Shown piece after piece: positions 34,836-41,384 of a DNA stretch of 41,384 bases. The notes under the pieces were generated by a model, which saw nothing but the letters and a program-made list of their open reading frames with translations, ran no database searches and was not told the origin of the DNA. The position numbers were made by a program, and so were the translations under genes. The DNA comes from Arthrobacter sp. Soil736 (GTDB lineage: Bacteria > Actinomycetota > Actinomycetes > Actinomycetales > Micrococcaceae): positions 1-41,384 of the forward strand of contig NZ_LMSB01000030.1 of assembly GCF_001428005.1 (NCBI RefSeq). The letters run 5' to 3'. Every line of letters starts with the position of its first letter. The stretch's first letter is position 1.

Positions 34836-36014
34836 ATGACCACCGCAAAGCCGTTGCGGGTCGGCATGGCCGGTTACGCATTCATGGGCGCCGCCCACTC
34901 ACACGCCTGGCGGACGGCGCCCCGGTTTTTCGACCTCCCCTTGCAGCCGCAGCTCACGGCGGTTGCCGGCCGGAATGCCGACGGCGTCCGGGCTGCCGCC
35001 GGGAAACTGGGCTGGGAGTCGGCCGAAACCGACTGGCGGCGCCTGATTGAACGCGACGACATCGACCTGGTCGACATCTGCACCCCCGGCGATACCCACG
35101 CCGAAATCGCGATCGCTGCCCTTGAAGCTGGCAAGCACGTGCTGTGCGAAAAGCCGCTGGCCAACTCCGTGACGGAGGCGGAGCGGATGACTGCTGCAGC
35201 TGAATCGGCGGCAAAGCGCGGGGTTTTCGCCATGTGCGGATTCAGCTACCGCCGCACGCCGGCGCTTGTGCTGGCCCACCGGATGGTGGAGGAAGGCCGG
35301 CTGGGAACCATCCGGCACGTACGCGCCCAATACCTGCAGGACTGGCTGAGCGACGAGACCGCGCCCATGACCTGGCGGCTGGACAAGGGCAAATCCGGGT
35401 CCGGCTCCCTCGGCGACATCGGCGCGCACATCATCGACACCGCCCAGCGGCTCACCGGCCAGAAGATCACGGGCGTTTCGGCGCTGCTGGAAACGTTCGT
35501 GCCCGAGCGGCCCCTTGCCGGGAACCTCGTGGGGCTCGGCGGGCAAGGTGACGCCGGCGCTGACGCGCCTCGCGGGGCCGTCACCGTTGACGACGCCGCG
35601 ATCTTCAGTGCCCGTTTCGACGGCGGCCCGATCGGCGTCTTCGAAGCCACCCGCTACGCCCTGGGCAGGAAGAACGCCATGCGCCTGGAGCTTAACGGCA
35701 CCAAGGCATCCCTCGCCTTCGATTTCGAGGACATGAACATTCTTTCCTTCTACGACGCGGCCGAGTCCCCCGACGCCGGATTCCGCCGGATCCTCGTGAC
35801 CGAACCCGAGCACCCGTATGTCGGCAAATGGTGGCCCACCGGCCACGGCCTGGGCTACGAGCACGGCTTCACCCACCAGGTGGTGGACCTCGTCAACGCG
35901 CTGGCGCAGCAAAGGCAGCCGGAACCGTCGTTCGCGGACGCCCTCCAGGTCCAGCGGGTGCTGGCCGCCGTGGAATCCAGCGCCGCTAATTCCAGCCAGT
36001 GGCAGAAGGTCTAA
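34836..36014 (+). CDS. Gfo/Idh/MocA-family oxidoreductase
   Basis: A 392-residue NAD(P)-dependent dehydrogenase acting on sugars or glycosides. The Rossmann start reads [18 protein letters not shown], a variant common in this subgroup (A-G-Y-x-x-M-G in place of G-x-G-x-x-G). [28 protein letters not shown] is the strand/loop carrying the catalytic Lys of [22 protein letters not shown] places a conserved D and H at the sugar site. ATG34836 follows AAGGA. It lies between the permeases and the isomerase gene in one operon, so it probably oxidises the imported sugar or a derivative, for instance at C3 as in ThuB-type pathways; this is inferred. Confidence 0.92.
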   Translation: MTTAKPLRVGMAGYAFMGAAHSHAWRTAPRFFDLPLQPQLTAVAGRNADGVRAAAGKLGWESAETDWRRLIERDDIDLVDICTPGDTHAEIAIAALEAGKHVLCEKPLANSVTEAERMTAAAESAAKRGVFAMCGFSYRRTPALVLAHRMVEEGRLGTIRHVRAQYLQDWLSDETAPMTWRLDKGKSGSGSLGDIGAHIIDTAQRLTGQKITGVSALLETFVPERPLAGNLVGLGGQGDAGADAPRGAVTVDDAAIFSARFDGGPIGVFEATRYALGRKNAMRLELNGTKASLAFDFEDMNILSFYDAAESPDAGFRRILVTEPEHPYVGKWWPTGHGLGYEHGFTHQVVDLVNALAQQRQPEPSFADALQVQRVLAAVESSAANSSQWQKV

Positions 36015-36039
36015 GCGCGTGACTACAGAACAGGAAAGC

Positions 36040-37047
36040 ATGATGACCCGACCTATTACGCTGTTCACCGGCCAGTGGGCCGACCTGCCGTTTGAGGAGG
36101 TGGCCCGGCTCGCTGGCGAGTGGGGCTTTGACGGGCTGGAGATCGCCTGCTGGGGTGATCACCTGGATCCGCGCCGCGCCGCCGAGGACGATCGCTACCT
36201 CCAGGACCGGCTGGACATCCTGGAAAAGAACAACCTGCAGGTCTTCGCCATCGCCAACCACGTGACCGGCCAGGCAGTGTGCGACGACCCGATCGACGAA
36301 CGCCACCGGGACATCCTCACTCCGGAGGTCTGGGGGGACGGCGACCCGGAAGGCGTCCGTTCCCGCGCCGCGCGCTCCATGATGGACACTGCCCGGGCCG
36401 CGGCCCGGCTTGGGGTGAAGACCGTCACCGGCTTCACCGGCTCCTCGATCTGGAAAGCCGTGGCGATGTTCCCGCCCGCGTCCGGGGCCATGATCGACGC
36501 CGGGTACCGGGACTTCGCGGACCGCTGGAACCCGATCCTTGACGTGTTCGATGAGGTTGGCGTGCGCTTCGCGCTGGAAGTCCACCCCTCCGAAATCGCC
36601 TATGACTACTGGACCACCAAGCGTACCCTCGAGGCCATCGGGCACCGGCCGGCCTTCGGGCTTAACTTCGACCCGTCACACTTCATCTGGCAGGACCTGG
36701 ACCCGGTGATGTTCTTGCAGGACTTCGCCGACCACATCCTGCACGTCCATGTGAAGGAATCCGTGCGCCAGCTTGACGGCCGCAACGGCCGGCTGGGCTC
36801 GCACCTGCCCTGGGCCGACCCGCGCCGCGGCTGGGACTTCGTGACCGCCGGGCACGGGGACGTGCAGTGGAACAGGATCTTCCGGACCCTGAACGCGATC
36901 GGCTACGCCGGACCCACCAGCATCGAATGGGAAGACGCCGGCATGGACCGGCTCACGGGCGCACCGCAGGCCCTGGCCCTCGTGAAAGGCCTGGCTGCCA
37001 TCGCCCCGCCCGCCGCGGCATTCGACGCCGCCTTCGCCACCCGCTGA
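36040..37047 (+). CDS. Sugar phosphate isomerase/epimerase (xylose-isomerase-like TIM barrel)
   Basis: A 335-residue AP-endonuclease-2-type TIM barrel, a fold used by sugar isomerases and 3-keto-sugar epimerases or lyases. Likely metal ligands: E in [15 protein letters not shown] and H in [13 protein letters not shown] in HVHVKE and E in [11 protein letters not shown]. Two adjacent ATGs (36040, 36043) follow AGGAAAG; GTG36019 is in frame but lacks a ribosome site. Tightly packed between the dehydrogenase and ThuA-like genes, so it should act on the oxidised intermediate. The substrate is not known. Confidence 0.9.
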   Translation: MMTRPITLFTGQWADLPFEEVARLAGEWGFDGLEIACWGDHLDPRRAAEDDRYLQDRLDILEKNNLQVFAIANHVTGQAVCDDPIDERHRDILTPEVWGDGDPEGVRSRAARSMMDTARAAARLGVKTVTGFTGSSIWKAVAMFPPASGAMIDAGYRDFADRWNPILDVFDEVGVRFALEVHPSEIAYDYWTTKRTLEAIGHRPAFGLNFDPSHFIWQDLDPVMFLQDFADHILHVHVKESVRQLDGRNGRLGSHLPWADPRRGWDFVTAGHGDVQWNRIFRTLNAIGYAGPTSIEWEDAGMDRLTGAPQALALVKGLAAIAPPAAAFDAAFATR

Positions 37048-37092
37048 CCACCCTTCCGCCGGCCACCCGCCGGCGCCCATCAAAGGAACCCC

Positions 37093-37791
37093 ATGACAGA
37101 ACGCAAGACCGCCCTTGTGGTCCGCGGCGGCTGGGACGGGCACCAGCCCTTCGAAGCCACCGAACTTTTCATCCCCTACCTCAAAGACAACGGCTATGAC
37201 GTCCGGGTCGAGGAATCGCCCAAGGTCTACGCCGACGCGGCCTTCATGGCCGGGGTGGACCTGATCCTGCAGTGCATGACCATGACCACCATCGAAAAGG
37301 AGGAGTTCGCGGGCCTGCGGACCGCCGTCGAAAACGGCACCGGCCTGGCGGGCTGGCACGGCGGGATCGCCGACTCCTACCGCAACAACTCCGACTACCT
37401 GCACCTGGTCGGGGGCCAGTTCGCCTGCCATCCCGGCAAGCACCCGGACGAATGCACCGGAGAGCAGTCCGACAACTACGTGCCCTACACCGTGAACATG
37501 CTTCCGGCCGCAGCCAGCCACCCCATCACCGAAGGCATCTCCGACTTCGACCTGGTCACCGAGCAGTACTGGGTGCTCTCCGACGACTACATCGACGTCC
37601 TCGCCACCACCACCCAAAAAGTCCGCGAATGGGACCCCTGGCACCGGGAGGTCACCTCGCCGGCCATCTGGACGCGGCAGTGGGGCGAAGGTCGGATCTT
37701 CGTCGCCACCCCCGGCCACCGCGTGGAAATCCTCCAAGACCAGAACGTACGCACCATCATTGAAAGGGGCCTGCTGTGGGCAAGCCGTTGA
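37093..37791 (+). CDS. ThuA-like domain protein
   Basis: A 232-residue cytoplasmic protein of the ThuA (trehalose utilisation) family, which has a glutamine-amidotransferase-like flavodoxin-type fold. VVRGGWDGHQPFEATELF, GLAGWHGGIADSYRNNSDYLHLVGGQFACHP and TPGHRVEILQDQNVRTII are conserved segments; the HG of GWHGG and the FACHP His are probable active-site residues. AAGGAACCCC precedes ATG37093. Homologues of this family act with Gfo/Idh/MocA enzymes on keto-sugars. It overlaps the next dehydrogenase gene by 16 nt. Confidence 0.92.
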   Translation: MTERKTALVVRGGWDGHQPFEATELFIPYLKDNGYDVRVEESPKVYADAAFMAGVDLILQCMTMTTIEKEEFAGLRTAVENGTGLAGWHGGIADSYRNNSDYLHLVGGQFACHPGKHPDECTGEQSDNYVPYTVNMLPAAASHPITEGISDFDLVTEQYWVLSDDYIDVLATTTQKVREWDPWHREVTSPAIWTRQWGEGRIFVATPGHRVEILQDQNVRTIIERGLLWASR

Positions 37792-38885
37792 AAGTAGGAA
37801 TCATTGGCTGCGGCGCCATCATCGCCCAGTACCTCACCAATTTCCGCCGACTCGACCAGATCGAGCTGGTAGCCGTAGCGGACCTGGATCCCGCGCGCGC
37901 CGAGGCCGTCGCCAGGGACTACGACGGCGTCCGTGCCGTCTCCGTGGAGGAACTGCTCGCCGCGGACGACGTCGAACTGGTGCTGAACCTGACCATCCCC
38001 GCCGCGCACGGCGAGGTTGCCCTGAAGGCCATTGCCGCGGGGAAGAGCGTCTACGGCGAGAAGCCGCTGGCGGCGGCCACCGCCGAGGCCCGGCAGGTCC
38101 TGGCGGCGGCCCGCGAGGCGGGCGTCGCCGTCGGCTGCGCTCCTGACACGGTGCTCGGCACCGGGATCCAGACCGCCCGCAAGGCGATCGACGACGGGCT
38201 GATCGGCGCACCGGTCTCGGCCACCGCCACCATGGTGACCCCCGGCCATGAGCGGTGGCACCCCAACCCGGACTTCTACTACCAGCCCGGCGGCGGTCCC
38301 CTGCTGGACATGGGCCCCTACTACGTCACCGCCCTGGTGACCCTGCTCGGCCCCGTGGTGTCGGTCATGGGCGCCGCCAGCCATACGCGCAACGAACGCA
38401 CCATCGGTTCCGGACCGCGCCAAGGCGAAAGAGTCCCCGTTGACATCGACTCCCATGTCACCGGGGTCCTGGTCCACGCCTCCGGCGCGCTCTCCACGTT
38501 GTTCATGAGCTTTGACGCGGTCAAGTCCAAGTCGTCCAATATTGAGATCCACGGCGAACTCGGATCGCTGGCGGTGCCGGATCCCAACCACTTCGACGGC
38601 GACGTCCAGCTGTTTCCGCTGGGCGCCGACGCGTGGGAGACCCTGCCCGTGTCGGCCGGCTACGTTGACTCCGGCCGCGGCTTCGGCATCGCCGACCTCG
38701 CCTCCACGCCGCCGGGCGCAGAGCCGCGTGCAGGCGGGACGCTGGCGTACCACGTCCTCGACATCATGGAATCGGTCCTGGAGTCTGCCCGCAGCGGCGC
38801 GGCGGTCTCCATCCAGAGCACTGCCGAGCGGCCGGCCGCCGTCGAACTGACCGTGCTGTCCAACGACGCCGTGCTGTCCAACTAG
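37776..38885 (+). CDS. Gfo/Idh/MocA-family oxidoreductase
   Basis: A 369-residue NAD(P)-dependent dehydrogenase. KVGIIGCGAIIAQYL is a standard G-x-G-x-x-A Rossmann motif; GKSVYGEKPLAAA carries the catalytic EKP Lys; GGGPLLDMGPYYVTALVTLLG has the conserved D and Y near the substrate. It is only distantly similar to the enzyme at 34836, so the operon has two distinct oxidoreductases, perhaps one for oxidation and one for reduction of a keto intermediate. GTG37776 lies inside the ThuA-like gene, implying coupled translation. Last gene of the operon; a strong hairpin follows. The tail contains a short LSNDAVLSN repeat. Confidence 0.92.
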   Translation: MGKPLKVGIIGCGAIIAQYLTNFRRLDQIELVAVADLDPARAEAVARDYDGVRAVSVEELLAADDVELVLNLTIPAAHGEVALKAIAAGKSVYGEKPLAAATAEARQVLAAAREAGVAVGCAPDTVLGTGIQTARKAIDDGLIGAPVSATATMVTPGHERWHPNPDFYYQPGGGPLLDMGPYYVTALVTLLGPVVSVMGAASHTRNERTIGSGPRQGERVPVDIDSHVTGVLVHASGALSTLFMSFDAVKSKSSNIEIHGELGSLAVPDPNHFDGDVQLFPLGADAWETLPVSAGYVDSGRGFGIADLASTPPGAEPRAGGTLAYHVLDIMESVLESARSGAAVSIQSTAERPAAVELTVLSNDAVLSN

Positions 38886-38909
38886 ACGGCGAGACAGACC
38901 GCCCGCGCA

Positions 38910-38944
38910 CTCCGGCGGGCCGCGGATCCCGCGGCCCGCCGGAG
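38910..38944. terminator. Hairpin terminator between convergent genes
   Basis: A perfect 16-bp stem (38910-38925 with 38929-38944) closes on a 3-nt loop. It separates the sugar operon from the convergent receptor gene. No T-tract follows on either strand, so it may be a weak or factor-assisted bidirectional terminator, as is common in actinobacteria. Confidence 0.65.
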
Positions 38945-38993
38945 GGTTCAGCCACCGGCAGGGTTCACCACCGGCGGAGGTACGTCGGCGGGC

Positions 38994-39998
38994 CTACTTC
39001 TTGGGCAGGCCCGCCGGGTTCAGGTCGGACTTCTGCACGGCCTCGGAGGAGAGGCCCCAGCGGTCCAGGATCTTGGCGTAGCTGCCGTCTTCGATCAGGT
39101 GGTTCAGTCCGGCCTGGGCTGCAGCCGTGAAGCCGTTGCCCTTCTTCGTGGTTGCCGCGATGCTGGCCTTCAGCGGCCAGCCGCCGTCCACCAGCCCCAC
39201 GAGCTTGGTCTTGGCATCGCTGGCGGCCTTGTAAGCGGCGGTGGCGTTCGGTCCGAACGTGAGGTCCGCCCGGCCCGACTGCAGGGCCAGGTTCGAGGCG
39301 GAGTCGTCGTCGTAATACTGGAACTCGACCGGCTTGAGCCCCTTTGCCTTGTTCTCCTCGTCCCAGCGCAGCAGGATGGCTTCCTGGTTGGTGCCCGAGC
39401 CGACGATGATCCGCTTTCCGGCCACGTCCGCCGCGGATTCGACCTTGGTCACGCCGCTGTCACTCTTGGCGTAGAAGCCCAGTTTGTCGTCCCGGTAGCT
39501 CGCGAAGTCATACTTGAGCTTGCGTTCCTCGGTGACGGTGACGTTGGAGAGGACGGCCTCGTACTTGCCCGACTCCACGCCAAGGGGCCAGTCCGCCCAC
39601 GCGGTCGGCACGATTTCGGCTTCCAGGCCCAGCGTCTGGGCAAGCGCGACGGCGATGTCCACCTCGTTGCCCACCGGCGTCTTGTTGTCGGTTGCGTAAA
39701 CCGCCAGGGGCGGTGCGAACGGGCTGACAGCCACGGTCAGCTTCCCGTCCTTCTTGATGGCCTCCGGAACGAGGGCGGCCGCCGCCTCGTCCACGGTGAC
39801 GGGGACGCGGTCCTGCTGCGGAGACAGGTTGAAGGTCTTGGCTCCCGAAGAGGACGAGGAGGCTGTCGGGGTATTTCCGGCCGCCGCGGCACCCGGATCC
39901 GAGCAGGCGGACAGCGCCAGCAGGGTGGTGGCCGCAAGAGCCAGGCTGACGCCCGGCTTGAGCGCGCCGGCGCCGGATTTGAGAGTGTTGCGGGCCAT
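38994..39998 (-). CDS. Amino-acid ABC transporter substrate-binding lipoprotein (orphan paralogue)
   Basis: A 334-residue receptor of the polar amino-acid type. Signal peptide with lipobox LSAC; the mature chain starts CSDPGAAAAG, exactly as in the receptor at 13079-14098, and shares ASYRDDKLGFYAKS-like and VGSGTNQEAILLRW segments with it. ATG39998 follows AGGGGAAAA. No permease or ATPase gene is adjacent, so it probably feeds the importer at 11109-13069 with a different substrate, or belongs to a transporter beyond this window. Both receptors have a Thr/Ser/Gly linker and the NQE(A/K)ILL string; they are clearly duplicates. Confidence 0.92.
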   Translation of the reverse strand: MARNTLKSGAGALKPGVSLALAATTLLALSACSDPGAAAAGNTPTASSSSSGAKTFNLSPQQDRVPVTVDEAAAALVPEAIKKDGKLTVAVSPFAPPLAVYATDNKTPVGNEVDIAVALAQTLGLEAEIVPTAWADWPLGVESGKYEAVLSNVTVTEERKLKYDFASYRDDKLGFYAKSDSGVTKVESAADVAGKRIIVGSGTNQEAILLRWDEENKAKGLKPVEFQYYDDDSASNLALQSGRADLTFGPNATAAYKAASDAKTKLVGLVDGGWPLKASIAATTKKGNGFTAAAQAGLNHLIEDGSYAKILDRWGLSSEAVQKSDLNPAGLPKK

Positions 39999-40041
39999 GA
40001 TTTTCCCCTTGGAAGTAGCGGCTGAGGTTCTTGTGGCAGCA

Positions 40042-40070
40042 ACTATCCGGCAGCGGAAAAACGCGGTCAA
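40042..40070 (-). promoter_or_regulatory. candidate promoter of the orphan receptor gene
   Basis: On the minus strand TTGACC (40070-40065), 17 nt, GATAGT (40047-40042): a strong sigma-70-type match. The start of transcription would be near 40035, about 37 nt before the ATG. Confidence 0.6.
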
Positions 40071-40176
40071 AGCGCCCCGAAACGGTGGGATACACGGCGT
40101 AACGGCGGTTCATCCGGCGTCCGCAACCGTCATGTCCCCTGTCCGGCCGCCGGCAAACGGATCTAGGCTCGAAACT

Positions 40177-40791
40177 ATGAACAATCACTTCACGGACGAA
40201 CGGGACAGCTACGGCAGGCTCCTGGTGGACAGGGAAGTGTGGCGGCAGGCCACCACGCTTGCCGCCGCGGGCGAGCTGACCGCCCGCTGGCTGGAAGGCA
40301 AGAGCCAGTACCAGGCAGGAACCCTTGCCCCCAGCTTCGACGCCGAAACCGGTCCCATTGCCGGGCAGCTGGCCGAGATCAACCGCAGCGGGCTCTTCAC
40401 CAAGGAATCCCAGCCCGGCCTTCCACCCGAGGCGAGCCACGCCCAGCGACAGTACGTGACGGGCTTCTGCTCCTCCGAATCGGCCCGGCTCCTCCTGCAG
40501 CTCTCGACGCAGACCGAGCTCGTTGCCGTCGCCCACGCCCCGGGAGAGATGAGCAGTGCGTCCATCCCGGTGACGCTTGACGGTGACGAGGTGGTCACCG
40601 TCCTCGGGACCAGCGAAAGCCCCATTGAATCCGAACAGATCCGGGACTGGGCGGAGGAAAGCAACGAGACGCTTGCCCTGGTCCTTGCCGACTCCTGGTA
40701 CATCGAGCTGCTCGATCCCGTGTGGGGGCGGAACGACCGCCTCCTGCCTGCCGTCCTGGGCACCCTGAAGTCTGCGCCGGACGCTGTTTGA
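40177..40791 (+). CDS. DUF6919-like protein of unknown function
   Basis: A 204-residue soluble protein. WRQATTLAAAGELTARWLEGK near the N-terminus, AEINRSGLFTKESQPG in the middle and the DSWYIELLDPVWGR stretch near the end resemble the DUF6919 family of actinobacteria, whose function I do not know. No signal peptide or membrane helix. ATG40177 lies seven bases after a -10-like TAGGCT (40164-40169), so the message may be leaderless; there is no good Shine-Dalgarno site. It diverges from the receptor gene and has no obvious partner. Confidence 0.75.
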   Translation: MNNHFTDERDSYGRLLVDREVWRQATTLAAAGELTARWLEGKSQYQAGTLAPSFDAETGPIAGQLAEINRSGLFTKESQPGLPPEASHAQRQYVTGFCSSESARLLLQLSTQTELVAVAHAPGEMSSASIPVTLDGDEVVTVLGTSESPIESEQIRDWAEESNETLALVLADSWYIELLDPVWGRNDRLLPAVLGTLKSAPDAV

Positions 40792-40838
40792 CACTTGGGA
40801 CCCGCGGTTTGGCGCGTGCAACGTCCGGTGTGGCGCCC

Positions 40839-40900
40839 GCGGCTCCCGGTGGAATTTGACGGTTTGCGACTCCCGGTGAACGTCCGCGACGCCCGGTGAA
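40839..40900 (+). repeat. Three short direct repeats upstream of the SsuA-like gene
   Basis: Copies of GCGRCKCCCGGTGRA lie at 40839-40853, 40866-40880 and 40886-40900 (27- and 20-nt steps). They lie 87-148 bases upstream of the substrate-binding gene start, a plausible place for activator binding, but may be simple low-complexity sequence. Confidence 0.5.
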
Positions 40901-40986
40901 TCTCTGCTACGGCGGCCGTTGTGGGCGGCCTGAGGCTCTACGTAACGTCAGTCCAACACCCCCAACACAGCCCCGAAGGAAACACT

Positions 40987-41384
40987 ATGTCGACCTCAAA
41001 GGACAACCCGGGATCCACCCGCATCGCCGCGGGTGAGACCCGCAGCCCGAAGTACACCCGCCGGCTCAAGATCGGCATCGCCGTCGGCGTGCTCGCCGTC
41101 CTCGGCGCCGGCGCCGCCGTGGCGTCCACGGCCGCCCGCAATACTGAACCGGCAGCCGCCAACACCGCCGCCGCCACGAGCCCGGCTGCGGAGTTGAAGC
41201 TGGGCTACTTCGGCAACATCACCCACGCCGCCGCCCTGGTAGGCGTGAAGCAGGGCTTCATCAAAGAGAACCTGGGCAGCACGAAGCTGTCCACGCAGGT
41301 GTTCAACGCCGGCCCCGCGGCGATCGAGGCGCTGAACGCCGGCGCGATCTACATCACCCTGGCGCGGAATCCGGACACCTGGTC
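40987..41384 (+). CDS. SsuA-like ABC substrate-binding protein, 5' part only
   Basis: The first 132 codons of a receptor that runs off the window. MSTSKDNPG starts a polar N-terminus; residues about 31-50 are one hydrophobic segment (LKIGIAVGVLAVLGAGAAVA) with no lipobox Cys, so it may be an uncleaved anchor or a non-lipid signal. KLGYFGNITHAAALVGVKQGF and FNAGPAAIEALNAGAI match aliphatic-sulfonate/taurine-type receptors (SsuA/TauA). The final residues (YITLARNPDTW) depart from the DxTYIGPNP pattern I would expect, which may reflect a variant or a local sequence error. GAAGGA lies six bases upstream of ATG40987. A sulfonate role would fit the sulfur theme of the 11-19 kb region but is inference. 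Confidence 0.75.
   Translation, partial: MSTSKDNPGSTRIAAGETRSPKYTRRLKIGIAVGVLAVLGAGAAVASTAARNTEPAAANTAAATSPAAELKLGYFGNITHAAALVGVKQGFIKENLGSTKLSTQVFNAGPAAIEALNAGAIYITLARNPDTW

Overview
The window reads as chromosome of a high-GC Gram-positive actinobacterium, most likely Arthrobacter or Pseudarthrobacter (Micrococcaceae). This rests on strong G/C bias at third codon positions, dense genes with ATGA/GTGA overlaps, GTG starts, TTGACN promoters, lipobox and twin-arginine export signals, and gene types common in soil Arthrobacter (ABC importers, LLM flavin monooxygenases, ROK and LacI regulators, xylAB, Gfo/Idh/MocA dehydrogenases). The genus is inferred from general familiarity, not from a search. 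I see no tRNA, rRNA, CRISPR array, insertion sequence or phage gene.

Layout. 1-8.3 kb: a ChaA-type cation/proton antiporter; a secreted GH-like protein with five FG-GAP-like repeats; a Tat-exported multicopper oxidase broken by one frameshift and overlapping a membrane-protein gene; an Amt ammonium transporter with a GlnR-like box, ended by a clear terminator. 8.3-18.9 kb: two divergent units that look like one system. Leftward are a large FAD/NAD(P)-binding protein and a GNAT acetyltransferase. Rightward are a polar amino-acid ABC importer (permease, ATPase, binding lipoprotein) and three LLM flavin monooxygenases, the middle one fused to a DUF1684 domain. The content recalls Firmicute clusters that salvage S-substituted cysteines, so I infer uptake and oxidative breakdown of a modified, perhaps sulfur-containing, amino acid.

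18.9-26.2 kb: a 27-bp-stem palindrome and promoter region lead into an unusual operon of two colinear heavy-metal-type RND permeases flanking a 151-residue lipoprotein that resembles only the end of a periplasmic adaptor. The first permease has lost the transmembrane-4 acidic residue expected for proton relay and the second keeps it. In an organism without a classical outer membrane this is the most unusual system here.

26.2-38.9 kb: sugar catabolism. xylA-xylB run leftward, opposite a ROK regulator. A LacI regulator runs leftward, opposite a seven-gene operon: sugar-binding lipoprotein, two permeases, Gfo/Idh/MocA dehydrogenase, TIM-barrel isomerase/epimerase, ThuA-like protein and a second dehydrogenase. 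Two matching CGAAA-N2-TTTCG sites and a CRP-like palindrome lie in the shared LacI/operon region. The importer has no ATPase gene here.

38.9-41.4 kb: a stand-alone paralogue of the amino-acid binding lipoprotein, a DUF6919-like protein, and the 5' part of an SsuA-like substrate-binding protein running off the window. A 43-nt palindrome (ggtcgagcttgtcgag type) occurs twice, once inside a coding region and once within the sugar operon.
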